Positions 43,719 through 53,401 of a stretch of 64,000 bases of DNA are shown in pieces (the first letter of the stretch is position 1; each line of letters opens with the position of its first letter). Below the pieces are notes generated by a model that was not told the DNA's origin, did not search any database, and was given only the letters and a program-made list of their open reading frames with translations. The stretch lies in assembly GCF_000403455.2 (NCBI RefSeq), contig NZ_KE159720.1, positions 1 through 64,000 on the forward strand, written 5' to 3'. This stretch comes from Dorea sp. 5-2 (GTDB lineage Bacteria > Bacillota > Clostridia > Lachnospirales > Lachnospiraceae). The position numbers and the translations under genes are program-made.

Positions 43719-45875
43719 ATGGGAGTGAAGATAGCGCTTGCCGGCAACCCCAACAGCGGGAAGACGACATTGTTCAACGCGCTCACGGGATCGAACCAGT
43801 TCGTCGGAAACTGGCCGGGAGTTACGGTTGAGAAGAAAGAAGGAAGGCTGAAAGACAAGAAAGAGGTTACGGTAATGGATCTGCCGGGAATCTATTCTCT
43901 GTCGCCGTATACCTTGGAAGAAGTAGTGGCAAGGAATTATCTGATCACGGATCAGCCGGATGTGATCCTGAATATTGTAGACGGAACCAATCTTGAGAGG
44001 AATCTTTATCTGAGTACACAGCTGATGGAGCTTGGAGTCCCGGTGGTGATCGCCGTGAATATGATGGACGCCGTAGAAAGATCAGGCGATCGGATCGACA
44101 TAGGGCAGTTGGAGAAAAGCCTTGGTTGTGAAGTTATTGCGATCTCAGCGCTCAGAGGAGAAGGCGTCAGAGAGGCTGCCGAGAAGGCGGTGAAGATCGC
44201 GCAGGATAAGAGCGCCGTCCCGAAGTCTCCTGAATTCGCGCCGGAAGTAGAAGGGATCTTAAGCGAGATCGAAGGAAGGCTGACAGGCGTACCGGAAGCG
44301 CAGAAGCGGTTCTTTGCCGTCAAGCTGTTCGAAGGAGATGAGAAGATCCGGGAAATGCTTAAGCAGGCGCCGGATGTGGCGGATATTATCGGCAGGGCAG
44401 AAAAAGAGCTGGACGACGACGCGGAGAGTATCATCACGAATGAGCGGTATCAGTACATAGCATCCATGATCGGCAAGTGTCTCAGTAAAGCGGAGAAGGA
44501 GAAGTTGACAACCTCGGATAAGATTGATAGAATCGTTACAAACCGCTGGCTGGCATTGCCGATCTTCGCGGCGATCATGTGGGCGGTATATTATGTCTCC
44601 GTATCAACGGTAGGGACTGCCGTGACCGACTGGACCAACGACGTGCTGTTCGGCGAGATCATCCCTCCTGCGGTCGAAGGATTTCTGACCGATATAGGAT
44701 GCGCCGATTGGCTTCAGGGGCTGATCCTGGACGGCATCGTCGGCGGTGTGGGAGCGGTGCTTGGATTCGTTCCGCAGATGTTGGTGCTGTTTATCTTTCT
44801 TGCGTTTCTGGAGTCCTGCGGCTATATGGCGAGGATCGCGTTCATCATGGATCGGATCTTCCGCAAGTTCGGACTGTCAGGGAAATCGTTTATCCCGATG
44901 CTGATAGGAACAGGATGCGGTGTTCCGGGGATCATGGCATCCCGTACGATAGAGAATGACCGGGACCGCAAGATGACGATCATGACGACGACGTTCATCC
45001 CCTGCGGCGCAAAGCTGCCGATCATCGCCCTGATCGCGGGCGCGCTTTTTGACGGAGCGTCATGGGTAGCGCCCAGCGCGTATTTTGCAGGCATCGCAGC
45101 GATCATCTGCTCCGGGATCATCTTGAAGAAGACCAGGATGTTCGCGGGAGATCCGGCTCCGTTCGTCATGGAGCTTCCTGCTTATCGTATGCCTACCGCG
45201 GGGAATGTAATAAGGAGTATGTGGGAGAGAGGCTGGTCCTTTATCAAGAAGGCGGGGACGGTGATCCTCCTGTCTACGATCTTTATCTGGTTCACATCCG
45301 GATTCGGTATTACAGACGGACGGTTCGGCATGGTGGAGGACTTAAGCGACGGATTCCTTGCAAGTATCGGAAGGGCGTTCGCGTGGATCTTCGCTCCCCT
45401 TGGCTGGGGCGACTGGCAGGCTGCCGTCGCGGCGATGACAGGGCTTGTCGCGAAGGAGAATGTGGTAGGAACCTTTGGCATCCTCTATGGTTTTGCGGAA
45501 GTTGCGGAAGACGGGACGGAGATCTGGGGAACCCTGGCGGCAAGTATGACCGCTCTTGCGGCATATTCTTTCCTGGTATTCAATCTCTTATGCGCGCCCT
45601 GTTTCGCGGCGATCGGCGCTATCAGGCGGGAGATGAATAACGCGAAGTGGACTTGGTTTGCCATCGGGTATCAGTGTGGGTTTGCCTATGGGGTATCTCT
45701 GTGCATCTACCAGTTCGGGATGTTCTTTACCGGCAGGGGGATGGGGATCGGTACGGCTGCGGCGTTCCTTGTGCTGATCGGATTCCTCTATCTGCTGTTC
45801 CGTCCGTATAAAGAGAGTACGTCTCTGCACGTGAATATCCCTGGCGCGGCGCCGCGTTCATTTGCGGCAAAATAA
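43719..45875 (+). CDS. feoB: Ferrous iron transporter FeoB
   Basis: This 718-residue protein has an N-terminal G domain: G1 GNPNSGKTTLFN (residues 9-20), G3 DLPGIYSLSPYT, G4 NMMD. A helical spacer domain and the membrane part follow, with two Gate motifs (FIPMLIGTGCGVPGIMASRTI and FIPCGAKLPIIALIAGAL, shown here only by their cores). The Cys residues in GTGCGVPG and FIPCGAKLP lie in the ion path. It brings Fe(II) into the cell under low oxygen. AGGAGGAGAAG precedes the ATG. Confidence 0.96.
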   Translation: MGVKIALAGNPNSGKTTLFNALTGSNQFVGNWPGVTVEKKEGRLKDKKEVTVMDLPGIYSLSPYTLEEVVARNYLITDQPDVILNIVDGTNLERNLYLSTQLMELGVPVVIAVNMMDAVERSGDRIDIGQLEKSLGCEVIAISALRGEGVREAAEKAVKIAQDKSAVPKSPEFAPEVEGILSEIEGRLTGVPEAQKRFFAVKLFEGDEKIREMLKQAPDVADIIGRAEKELDDDAESIITNERYQYIASMIGKCLSKAEKEKLTTSDKIDRIVTNRWLALPIFAAIMWAVYYVSVSTVGTAVTDWTNDVLFGEIIPPAVEGFLTDIGCADWLQGLILDGIVGGVGAVLGFVPQMLVLFIFLAFLESCGYMARIAFIMDRIFRKFGLSGKSFIPMLIGTGCGVPGIMASRTIENDRDRKMTIMTTTFIPCGAKLPIIALIAGALFDGASWVAPSAYFAGIAAIICSGIILKKTRMFAGDPAPFVMELPAYRMPTAGNVIRSMWERGWSFIKKAGTVILLSTIFIWFTSGFGITDGRFGMVEDLSDGFLASIGRAFAWIFAPLGWGDWQAAVAAMTGLVAKENVVGTFGILYGFAEVAEDGTEIWGTLAASMTALAAYSFLVFNLLCAPCFAAIGAIRREMNNAKWTWFAIGYQCGFAYGVSLCIYQFGMFFTGRGMGIGTAAAFLVLIGFLYLLFRPYKESTSLHVNIPGAAPRSFAAK

Positions 45876-45962
45876 TGCCGTAGATGGAAATCCACGCTTT
45901 GCGGGAGATGCGGGCAATGAAGGAGGACTATGCAGACTAAATAAATTTAGGAAGGTGAGAAG

Positions 45963-46127
45963 ATGGCATTAGCGGCAAGCAGTGCGCCGGCGACGGCTGC
46001 GGTCGGATTGATCGTCCTGGCAGCGGCGGTGTTGGCGGTAAGGAGTATTTGGAAAAAAAGGAAGAATGGAGGCGGCTGCGGGTGCGGCTGCGAGAATTGT
46101 CCCGGATCTTGTCATAATAAAATGTAA
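45963..46127 (+). CDS. FeoB-associated Cys-rich membrane peptide
   Basis: This 54-residue peptide has one hydrophobic helix (ATAAVGLIVLAAAVLAV) followed by a basic stretch (WKKRKNGG) and a cysteine cluster GGCGCGCENCPGSCHNK. It matches the FeoB-associated Cys-rich membrane protein family found after feoB in many Firmicutes. It may handle iron or assemble FeoB, but the role is not proven. GGAAGGTGAGA precedes the ATG. A weak 8-bp hairpin (46131-46153) with TTTTT ends the operon. Confidence 0.85.
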   Translation: MALAASSAPATAAVGLIVLAAAVLAVRSIWKKRKNGGGCGCGCENCPGSCHNKM

Positions 46128-46156
46128 TGCAAACATTAAGAAGTGTAATGTTTTTA

Positions 46157-46185
46157 TTGACAAGAATTTAACCAGGGGGTATAAT
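46157..46185 (+). promoter_or_regulatory. Consensus promoter of the symporter gene
   Basis: TTGACA (46157-46162), 17 bases, TATAAT (46180-46185): a perfect match to sigma-A consensus at both hexamers. Confidence 0.88.
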
Positions 46186-46196
46186 ATCCGTAAGAC

Positions 46197-46246
46197 AGAC
46201 AAGGAAGACTAACATAGGAATACGTCTTGCCTTGTCTTTCTTATTA
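46197..46246 (+). promoter_or_regulatory. Leader hairpin upstream of the symporter gene
   Basis: AGACAAGGAAGAC (46197-46209) pairs with GTCTTGCCTTGTCT (46224-46237) with one bulge, followed by a T-rich stretch. The hairpin starts about 5 bases after the expected transcription start, so it could be an attenuator or protect the mRNA 5' end. Confidence 0.5.
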
Positions 46247-46342
46247 GTGTATTTTCTGGTTTCAGAATGTGTCTTAAGGGGATCCGAGGCAGGATGTCAT
46301 ACATACTCTGAGGACAGAAGGAAAGAATAAGAGGTGAGATGT

Positions 46343-47869
46343 ATGAACAGTATCAGTATTATTATCTTGTTAACGATCCTCGCGTATATGTGCCTTTTGA
46401 TCGGCGTCGGCGTATACAATGCGAAGAAGAACAACAACAGTGAGGACTTCTATCTGGGAGGCAGGAAGATGGGGGCGCTGGTAGTTGCGATGAGCGCGGA
46501 GGCAAGCGATATGTCCAGCTGGCTTTTAATGGGGCTTCCGGGAGTAGCTTACCTGACGGGACTTGCCGACGCGTTCTGGACGGCTGCGGGTCTGGCGATC
46601 GGTACATATCTTAACTGGCTCTTTACGTCAAGGAGGCTTAGGCGTTATTCCGAGAAGATCGGAGCGATCACGCTGCCGACGTTCTTCGCCAAGAGATTCC
46701 ACGATGAGAAGAATATTATCTCCGCGATCGCTGCCGTGATCATCGTGATCTTCTTTGTCGTGTATGTGGCGTCCGGATTTTCAGCATGCGGGAAGCTGTT
46801 CAATTCCCTGTTCGGGCTTGATTATATGACCGGAATGATCTTGTTTGCAGTGATCATCGTAGTGTATACGATCGCAGGAGGATTCACGACGGTAGCTACC
46901 AACGACCTGATCCAGAGTATCGTAATGTCCATCGCCCTGGTCTCTATCGTGACTTTCGGCGTGACGACCGCAGGCGGCATGGACGCGGTCATGGATAACG
47001 CGAAGGCGTTGTCGGGTTACCTTTCTGTCTCAGCCATACATGACGCGGCTGCGAAAGCGGCGATCCCTTATTCCCCGCTTACTGCCGTGAGCCTTCTGGC
47101 ATGGGGCATCGGGTATTTTGGTATGCCTCACATCTTGGTAAGGTTCATGTCGATCGAGGATGAGAATAAGCTGACGCTTTCTAGGCGGGTTGCTTCTATA
47201 TGGGTGACGATCGCCATGGCAGTCGCGATATTTATCGGTATCGTGGGGCTTGCCGTTGCGAATACAGGGGCGATCGAGGTTCCGGAAGGGCAGCACGAGC
47301 GTATCATTATCATACTGACGAACCTGTTAAGCCAGAAAGGAGCGCTGACGGCGATCCTTGGAGGCGTGATCCTTGCGGGTATCCTGGCGGCTACGATGTC
47401 TACGGCAGACAGCCAGATGTTGGTAGCGGCGTCCGGTGTGTCTGAGAATATCGTGCAGGATTTCTTTGGGAAGAAGCTCAGTGAGAAGCAGAGCCTTACG
47501 ATCGCGCGCGGGACGATCCTGGCGATCGCGGTGATCGCGGTATTCATAGCCAAAGATCCGAATTCCAGTATCTTCGAGATCGTATCCTTTGCATGGGCGG
47601 GCATGGGCGCTGCGTTTGCAGGCGTTGTGATCTGCGCGCTGTTCTGGAGACGAACTACGCTTCAGGGAGCGCTTGCCGGCATGATCTCCGGCGGTGTGAT
47701 GGTATTCGTATGGAAGTTCGGCATCAGTAAGTTAGGCGGCGTCTTCAATATCTACGAGCTGCTTCCGGCATTTCTGGTGTCTCTGGCGATGATCATCCTT
47801 GTAAGCCTGGCGACAAAAGCGCCGGATCAGTCGGTCATCGATGAATTCGAGAGTGTAAATAAAAAGTAG
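46343..47869 (+). CDS. putP: Sodium/solute symporter, PutP type (sodium/proline)
   Basis: This 508-residue membrane protein has about 13 helices. The PutP-type signatures are YNAKKNNNSEDFYLGGRKMG, MSAEASDMSSWLLMGLPG and IVVYTIAGGFTTVATNDLIQ; the Na+-binding Ser/Thr residues are in the ATMSTADSQ part. It is a member of the SSS family, and proline is the most likely substrate given the close match to PutP motifs. The ATG at 46343 has GAGGTGA 6 bases upstream; a GTG at 46334 is less likely. Confidence 0.9.
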   Translation: MNSISIIILLTILAYMCLLIGVGVYNAKKNNNSEDFYLGGRKMGALVVAMSAEASDMSSWLLMGLPGVAYLTGLADAFWTAAGLAIGTYLNWLFTSRRLRRYSEKIGAITLPTFFAKRFHDEKNIISAIAAVIIVIFFVVYVASGFSACGKLFNSLFGLDYMTGMILFAVIIVVYTIAGGFTTVATNDLIQSIVMSIALVSIVTFGVTTAGGMDAVMDNAKALSGYLSVSAIHDAAAKAAIPYSPLTAVSLLAWGIGYFGMPHILVRFMSIEDENKLTLSRRVASIWVTIAMAVAIFIGIVGLAVANTGAIEVPEGQHERIIIILTNLLSQKGALTAILGGVILAGILAATMSTADSQMLVAASGVSENIVQDFFGKKLSEKQSLTIARGTILAIAVIAVFIAKDPNSSIFEIVSFAWAGMGAAFAGVVICALFWRRTTLQGALAGMISGGVMVFVWKFGISKLGGVFNIYELLPAFLVSLAMIILVSLATKAPDQSVIDEFESVNKK

Positions 47870-47894
47870 TGACATAAAGTCGTCACTATTTGGG

Positions 47895-47923
47895 TTGAAA
47901 TTAAAAGTGGAAAACATTATAAT
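47895..47923 (+). promoter_or_regulatory. Promoter-like sequence before the M24 peptidase gene
   Basis: TTGAAA (47895-47900), 17 bases, TATAAT (47918-47923). It is followed within about 10 bases by the hairpin 47934-47961, which complicates its use. Confidence 0.6.
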
Positions 47924-47933
47924 AGAAGAAAAT

Positions 47934-47967
47934 AAAATCGGTAGTCAGCGCTGCCGGTTTTATTTTA
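47934..47967 (+). terminator. Hairpin terminator/attenuator before the peptidase gene
   Basis: Positions 47934-47944 pair with 47951-47961 (11 bp, two wobbles), followed by TATTTT. It could end the symporter mRNA, or attenuate the mRNA from the promoter just upstream. Confidence 0.6.
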
Positions 47968-48014
47968 CGGAAAAATTCAACTGTATTGTCGGAGAAAGAA
48001 GGTTTTGGTGAATC

Positions 48015-49100
48015 ATGGATCAGGGAAAAGTTACTAGAGTGTTGGCGGCTATGAAGGAACAGGAATTAACGCAGATGATCGTATCGGATCCGGTGGCGAT
48101 CTTTTATCTGACGGGGAAGTGGATCATCCCCGGAGAGAGGCTGTTGGCATTATATCTGAATGTAAGCGGGGATCATAAGCTGGTGATCAATAAGCTGTTT
48201 CCGCAGGAGAAGGATCTGGGCGTGGAGATCGTCTGGTATGATGACGTGGAGGACGGCGTAGAGATCCTGAGCCGTTATGTGGAGAAGGACAAGCCGATGG
48301 GGATTGATAAGACATGGCAGGCAAGGTTCCTGCTCCGTCTGCAGGAGTTAGGCGGCGGAAGCCGTTTTGTGAACGCATCCCCGATCGTGGACGATATCCG
48401 CATGATAAAGGATGAGAAGGAACAGGCGTTGATGCGCGAGTCCTCAAGGCTCAATGATCTTGCTATGGAGAGGCTGATCCCATGGGTGGTGAAGGGATTG
48501 ACGGAGAAGGAACTGAATGCGAAGATCCGGGAGATCTATCAAGAGCTTGGGTGTGACGGCGTATCCTTCGACCCGATCACGGCTTATGCGAAGGGAGCGG
48601 CAGATCCGCATCATGTGACGGACGATTCCAGGGGCAGGCGCGGGGACTGCGTGATCCTTGATATCGGCGCGTTCAAGGATGACTATGCGTCTGATATGAC
48701 CCGGACGGTGTTCATCGGGGAAGTGTCCGGCCGCGCAAGAGAGATCTATGATATTGTCGCCGAAGCGAACCGGCGCGGGATCGAGGCGGCAAAACCGGGG
48801 AACCGGATGTGCGACGTTGACCTTGCGGCAAGGAATTATATTGAAGAAAAAGGATACGGGCAGTATTTTACACACAGGACGGGGCATTCGATCGGGCTTG
48901 AGGATCATGAATTCGGAGATGTCTCTTCCGTAAATGAGACGGTGATCAGGCCGGGGCAGTGTTTCTCGGTTGAGCCGGGAATCTATCTTCCGGAGGAGGG
49001 TATCGGCGTACGTATCGAGGATCTGGTCCTGGTGACAGAGGATGGATGCGAAGTGCTGAATCATTTTACAAAGGATCTGATCGTAGTACCGGAAGAATAA
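48015..49100 (+). CDS. M24 family metallopeptidase (Xaa-Pro aminopeptidase/dipeptidase)
   Basis: This 361-residue pita-bread-fold enzyme cleaves dipeptides or N-terminal residues before proline. The five metal ligands are in place: two Asp in ILDIGAFKDDYASDMTRTV, His in HRTGHSIGLEDHEFG, Glu in VEPGIYLPEEG and Glu in GVRIEDLV. The N-terminal creatinase-type domain (about 1-130) is also present. A role in using proline-containing peptides fits a neighbour of the PutP-type symporter. PepQ or PapA would be equally good names. Confidence 0.9.
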   Translation: MDQGKVTRVLAAMKEQELTQMIVSDPVAIFYLTGKWIIPGERLLALYLNVSGDHKLVINKLFPQEKDLGVEIVWYDDVEDGVEILSRYVEKDKPMGIDKTWQARFLLRLQELGGGSRFVNASPIVDDIRMIKDEKEQALMRESSRLNDLAMERLIPWVVKGLTEKELNAKIREIYQELGCDGVSFDPITAYAKGAADPHHVTDDSRGRRGDCVILDIGAFKDDYASDMTRTVFIGEVSGRAREIYDIVAEANRRGIEAAKPGNRMCDVDLAARNYIEEKGYGQYFTHRTGHSIGLEDHEFGDVSSVNETVIRPGQCFSVEPGIYLPEEGIGVRIEDLVLVTEDGCEVLNHFTKDLIVVPEE

Positions 49101-49128
49101 GGAGAATGTCAGGAAGGAGAAAGAAGTT

Positions 49129-49692
49129 ATGAACAGGGAACAGGCACATGATATCTTGATGAAATATATGAAAGGCGAGAACTATATCACCCATTCTTAT
49201 GCCGTTGAGGCGATCATGAAGGGGCTTGCCAAGCGGCTGGCGCCGGATGATGTGGAATACTGGGGGATCGTAGGGCTTCTTCACGATCTGGACGAGGAGC
49301 AGTGCGACTGGCAGCATGATATGAGCGTACATGGACCGACGTCTGTAGAGATCCTGAAGAAAGAAGGCATGGAAGATAAAGTATTGTTCGACGCGATCTG
49401 CGCGCATAATCCCAAGAGCGGAGTGAAGGCAAGAACCACTCTGCAGTACGCCATACTGGCGGCAGATCCGATGAGCGGATTCGTGAAGGCGGTTGCGCAG
49501 ATCTATCCGGATAAGAAGATCGCCAGTGTGAAGCATAAGTCTGTGATGAAGCGGTTCAATGAGCTTCGTTTTGCCGCGGGAGCGAACAGAGACTATATGG
49601 AATCTATCGAGTTCACCGGGCTTAGCCTGGACGACCTGATAGATGTTGCATTGGAAGAGATGGGAGCAATCTCTGATATACTTGGACTGTAA
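49129..49692 (+). CDS. HD-domain phosphohydrolase-like protein
   Basis: This 187-residue protein has the HD signature: first His in THSYAVE, then LLHDLDEEQ, and later Asp in LAADPMSGF. A His in AICAHNPKSG may complete the site. Members of this HDIG group act on nucleotides, but the substrate is not known. AGGAAGGAG precedes the ATG. The gene follows the peptidase gene after 28 bases and may be co-transcribed with it. Confidence 0.82.
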   Translation: MNREQAHDILMKYMKGENYITHSYAVEAIMKGLAKRLAPDDVEYWGIVGLLHDLDEEQCDWQHDMSVHGPTSVEILKKEGMEDKVLFDAICAHNPKSGVKARTTLQYAILAADPMSGFVKAVAQIYPDKKIASVKHKSVMKRFNELRFAAGANRDYMESIEFTGLSLDDLIDVALEEMGAISDILGL

Positions 49693-49744
49693 CAGGGAAG
49701 CGCCGGGAGCGCACACAGAGATAAGTTGGGATCATAACAGGCAT

Positions 49745-50962
49745 ATGGAAGAATTAAGAAAGATATTACGGGGCAATCTAAATATAGGGTTTCGGTCGGC
49801 TGTGCTCAGCAATCCCCGGGAGAAGGGCAAAGCGGTGAAGGTAAAGGTCCGTCCTTTGCTGCAGAAGGAGGAGCTTTTGTTCCAGTTGGAACAATTCCGG
49901 AATAACCAGGTATTCCACAGGAACGCAGACTCCGGGGAGACGGAGGAACTCATCCTTGCATATATGGGGAATATGCGGCAGATGCAGATGGAGACGGCAG
50001 ATGCGTCGTATACCGTACTGATAAGTAAGAAGGGAAAGGTATCTATAAAGAAGAAGGCGTCAAACGGTGTGAAAAGGGATGTGGACATGAGCCACAACCG
50101 GAAGAAGAAATATGTGCTGGAAGAAGGCATTCCGGTCCCGTTCCTTAAGGATCTGGGGGTCATGACGGAGGAAGGCAGGGTGGTGAATTCCAGATTCGAC
50201 AAATTTCGGCAGATTAACCGGTTCCTGGAATTCATAGAAGATATCTTACCGGAATTGGACAGAGACCGGGAGCTTACGATCCTGGATTTCGGATGCGGCA
50301 AATCTTACCTGACTTTTGCTATGTATTATTATCTGCATGAGCTGAAGAAGTATGATATTCGGATCATCGGGCTGGATCTTAAGAAAGAGGTGATCCGGCG
50401 GTGTAATGAGCTGAGTAAAAAGTACGGATATGAGAAGCTGCTGTTCCTGGAAGGGGATATTGCGGAGTATACCCTGGGGGACGAGGAGGCTTCCCCGGCG
50501 CCAGGAACGGACGGCGCGGGTACGCCGGAGGATTCCGGGGCGGTATGCCGCGTGGATATGGTTGTGACTTTGCATGCCTGCGACACGGCGACTGACCATG
50601 CATTGGCGAAAGCGGTCGGATGGGGAGCGAAGGTGATCCTGTCCGTACCCTGTTGCCAGCATGAGCTGAACGCGCAGATGAAGAATGAGATCTTAAAGCC
50701 GGTCCTTGGGTATGGGCTGATCAGGGAACGTATGGCTGCGCTCATGACGGACGCCCTGCGCGCACAGTATCTGGAGCGGGAAGGATATGACGCGCAGATC
50801 CTGGAATTCATAGATATGGAGCATACACCGAAGAATATATTGATCCGTGCGGTCAAGACAGGCAAAAAGGGGGGAAATGAGGAGGCGATCCGCAGATGTG
50901 AGGAATTCCTGCACGTATCGCCGACTCTGGGCATGTTGCTAGCACATAAAGGGGAACGATAG
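49745..50962 (+). CDS. Class I SAM-dependent methyltransferase
   Basis: This 405-residue protein has a Rossmann-type methyltransferase in its second half: motif I ILDFGCGKSYLTF (about 178-190), acidic residue in IIGLDLKKEVIRR, and VVTLHACDTATDHALAKA with SVPCCQHELN. The N-terminal 165 residues are a separate alpha/beta domain (FRSAVLSNPREKGKAVKVKV). This arrangement matches the GSTCD-like methyltransferases, whose substrate (RNA is suspected) is not proven. The start at 49745 is used because the 102-base longer frame from 49643 overlaps the HD gene. Confidence 0.82.
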   Translation: MEELRKILRGNLNIGFRSAVLSNPREKGKAVKVKVRPLLQKEELLFQLEQFRNNQVFHRNADSGETEELILAYMGNMRQMQMETADASYTVLISKKGKVSIKKKASNGVKRDVDMSHNRKKKYVLEEGIPVPFLKDLGVMTEEGRVVNSRFDKFRQINRFLEFIEDILPELDRDRELTILDFGCGKSYLTFAMYYYLHELKKYDIRIIGLDLKKEVIRRCNELSKKYGYEKLLFLEGDIAEYTLGDEEASPAPGTDGAGTPEDSGAVCRVDMVVTLHACDTATDHALAKAVGWGAKVILSVPCCQHELNAQMKNEILKPVLGYGLIRERMAALMTDALRAQYLEREGYDAQILEFIDMEHTPKNILIRAVKTGKKGGNEEAIRRCEEFLHVSPTLGMLLAHKGER

Positions 50963-53401
50963 ATGGATTGGAAGAAGAAGCTGACAGATGCGGGGATCCT
51001 GCTTCTGGTATTTATTGCGGCGGTAATTGGATTCAGTTTATATACGAATAAGGGAAATGCGAATCTGACTGCCGATATGGGAGCGGCAACTTTTCCGCAG
51101 ATATCATTTTCTTATAACGGATATACCTTAAATACGCTGAACGGATATGCGAAGGCGATGGATATACCGGTTATGAGAGATGTGGTCACGCCGGTAACGG
51201 GGCAGCAGGTGAGCGGCGAGGTGCGGTCTTATGACAACCGGATCAGCAGTGTAGAGTATATCGTATATTCACTGGACGGCAAACAGAAATTAAAGAATGG
51301 TATCCTGAATCTTCTGGGGGAGAATTTTACTCTGGATTTTGCGGATATAGGGCTGTCAGAGGAACGGGTCCTGGAGCTTATCCTGTATACGGAGAAGGAT
51401 GAAGAGATCTATTTCTACACGCGGATCGCGGACGCGACCAATGCCAATATCCTGGAATGCCTGGATTATATCCGAAACTTTCATGAGAATGCAATGGGGA
51501 AGGTGGAAGGAACCGGCGTGGGCATGGCGCTTGAACCCAGTGAACGTGCGGATAATACGAATTTCCGGCATGTCACGATCCAGTCCGATTATAACCATGT
51601 ATCCTGGGGCGGATTAGAGCCGATGGTAGAGATGGGGGAGCGGTGGAGTATCAAGGAGATCCGGAACAACTCTGTCTCCGTTCAGCTGGAATACCGTGTA
51701 AGGTGCAAGGGGGAAGAGAACGAGACAGACGTCTATCTGACCCAGGAATTCTTCCGTGTAAGCCGTCCGGAAGGGGCGGACCGGACCTATCTGTTGGATT
51801 ACGACAGGACGATGGAACAGGTCTTTGATGTGACGAAGCATGCGCTCAATGAACGGGGGCTGATCCTGGGGATCGTGCCGAAGGACGTCCAGTATCTGGT
51901 GGATGAGGATGGACTGGCGGTGTCGTTCGTGGCGGCGAATGAATTGTGGAATTACAATAAGAAGACGGATGAAGTTTCGCTCGTATTCAGCTTTGCAGAT
52001 GTCGAGAATACGGATGTGCGCAACATGGGGTCAGATTACAGGATCCGGCTGCTCGACATGGACGGGAAGGGGAATACCGTGTTTGCAGTGTGCGGGTATA
52101 TGAGCCGGGGCGTACATGAAGGCGAGGTCGGCGTCGCCGTCTATTATTATGATATAGAGAAGAATTCTGTGGAGGAGAAGGTCTTTATCACGACGGGGCA
52201 GTCTTACGGGATCGCGATCCATGAATTGAGCAACATGCTCTACTATAATGTCGGCGAAGATCTGCTCTACGTGCTGCTGGACGGCGCGCTGTATGAATTC
52301 AATGTAAGGACCGGAAGGAATAAGGCTCTCGAGGAAGGGCTTAAGAGTTCGCAGTATGTACTGTCCGACGACGGCAGCCAGGTATCCTGGCAGGCGGGAG
52401 AAGAGCCGGATCCGGCGTCTGCGGCTGTGGTAAAAGACCTTGAAGCCGGAGAGGAACGGACCGTAGAATGCGAAGAGGACGAGTGTATCCTGCCGCTTGG
52501 ATTCATAAAGGATGATTTTGTATATGGAGTCGCCAAGACGGCGGATACGGGAAAGACGATCTCCGGTGAATTCACGGTTCCGATGTATAAGGTCGAGATC
52601 CGCAATCGCAAGAACGAGGTGGTCAAGACCTATCAGATGGACGGCATCTATGTACTGGACGCGGTATTTGAGGAAAATATGATCACACTGATCCGCGCGA
52701 CCAGGGACGGAGAGACTTATGCATCGACGGCGTCGGATTATATTACGAATAACGAGGAAAAAGAAAAAAGTAATATCTATGTGGAGACCTATGTGACGGA
52801 TCTGAAGGAGACGCAGGTGAGGATCGTGTTCGACGACGGGATATCCGATAAGGAACCCAAAGTCCTGAAACCGAAGCAGATCCTTTTGGACAGACAGGAG
52901 AATCTAAGCTTTGACGACGTTGCCCATGAGGATAAATATTATGTGTATGGTTATGGAGAGCTGCGTGGGATCTACGATAAAGCGGGAGAAGCGATCCGGT
53001 TGGCGGATGAGTACAACGGCGTTGTGGTAGATACAGAGCAGAACTATATCTGGGCGAAAGGGATCAACCGGAAGCAGCATGAGGTGGTAGGAAAGGAAGA
53101 GCTGATCCAGTCGGCGATGGACCGGCTCAGGCAGCAGGAAGCGCCGGCGGATATCATGAAGGATCTGAATAACGGCAGGCTCCTGGATCTGACAGGATGC
53201 ACGGCGGAACAGATGATCTCTCTTCTGGATCAGAATATTCCGGTGATCGGAATGCTGGATACACAGAATGCGGTCATACTGGTCGGTTATGTTGACTACA
53301 GCCTGATCTATATTCAGGCAGAGACCGGGGAGCGCCGCATCACATCGACCAGGCAGATGGACGAGATGACCTCTGCAAGCGGGAATACGTACGTAGGATA
53401 G
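50963..53401 (+). CDS. Large membrane-anchored protein of unknown function
   Basis: This is an 812-residue protein. One N-terminal membrane helix (AGILLLVFIAAVIGFSLYT) puts the rest outside the cell. The large middle part contains repeated beta strands with WNYNKKTDEVSLVFSF, LYYNVGEDLLYVLLDG and YEFNVRTGRNKALEE, which suggests a beta-propeller. The last 90 residues (TAEQMISLLDQNIPVIGML, NAVILVGYVDYSLIYI) resemble a C39-type papain fold with Asn where the catalytic His should be, so probably without activity. I do not know its function. It directly abuts the methyltransferase gene. Confidence 0.7.
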   Translation: MDWKKKLTDAGILLLVFIAAVIGFSLYTNKGNANLTADMGAATFPQISFSYNGYTLNTLNGYAKAMDIPVMRDVVTPVTGQQVSGEVRSYDNRISSVEYIVYSLDGKQKLKNGILNLLGENFTLDFADIGLSEERVLELILYTEKDEEIYFYTRIADATNANILECLDYIRNFHENAMGKVEGTGVGMALEPSERADNTNFRHVTIQSDYNHVSWGGLEPMVEMGERWSIKEIRNNSVSVQLEYRVRCKGEENETDVYLTQEFFRVSRPEGADRTYLLDYDRTMEQVFDVTKHALNERGLILGIVPKDVQYLVDEDGLAVSFVAANELWNYNKKTDEVSLVFSFADVENTDVRNMGSDYRIRLLDMDGKGNTVFAVCGYMSRGVHEGEVGVAVYYYDIEKNSVEEKVFITTGQSYGIAIHELSNMLYYNVGEDLLYVLLDGALYEFNVRTGRNKALEEGLKSSQYVLSDDGSQVSWQAGEEPDPASAAVVKDLEAGEERTVECEEDECILPLGFIKDDFVYGVAKTADTGKTISGEFTVPMYKVEIRNRKNEVVKTYQMDGIYVLDAVFEENMITLIRATRDGETYASTASDYITNNEEKEKSNIYVETYVTDLKETQVRIVFDDGISDKEPKVLKPKQILLDRQENLSFDDVAHEDKYYVYGYGELRGIYDKAGEAIRLADEYNGVVVDTEQNYIWAKGINRKQHEVVGKEELIQSAMDRLRQQEAPADIMKDLNNGRLLDLTGCTAEQMISLLDQNIPVIGMLDTQNAVILVGYVDYSLIYIQAETGERRITSTRQMDEMTSASGNTYVG

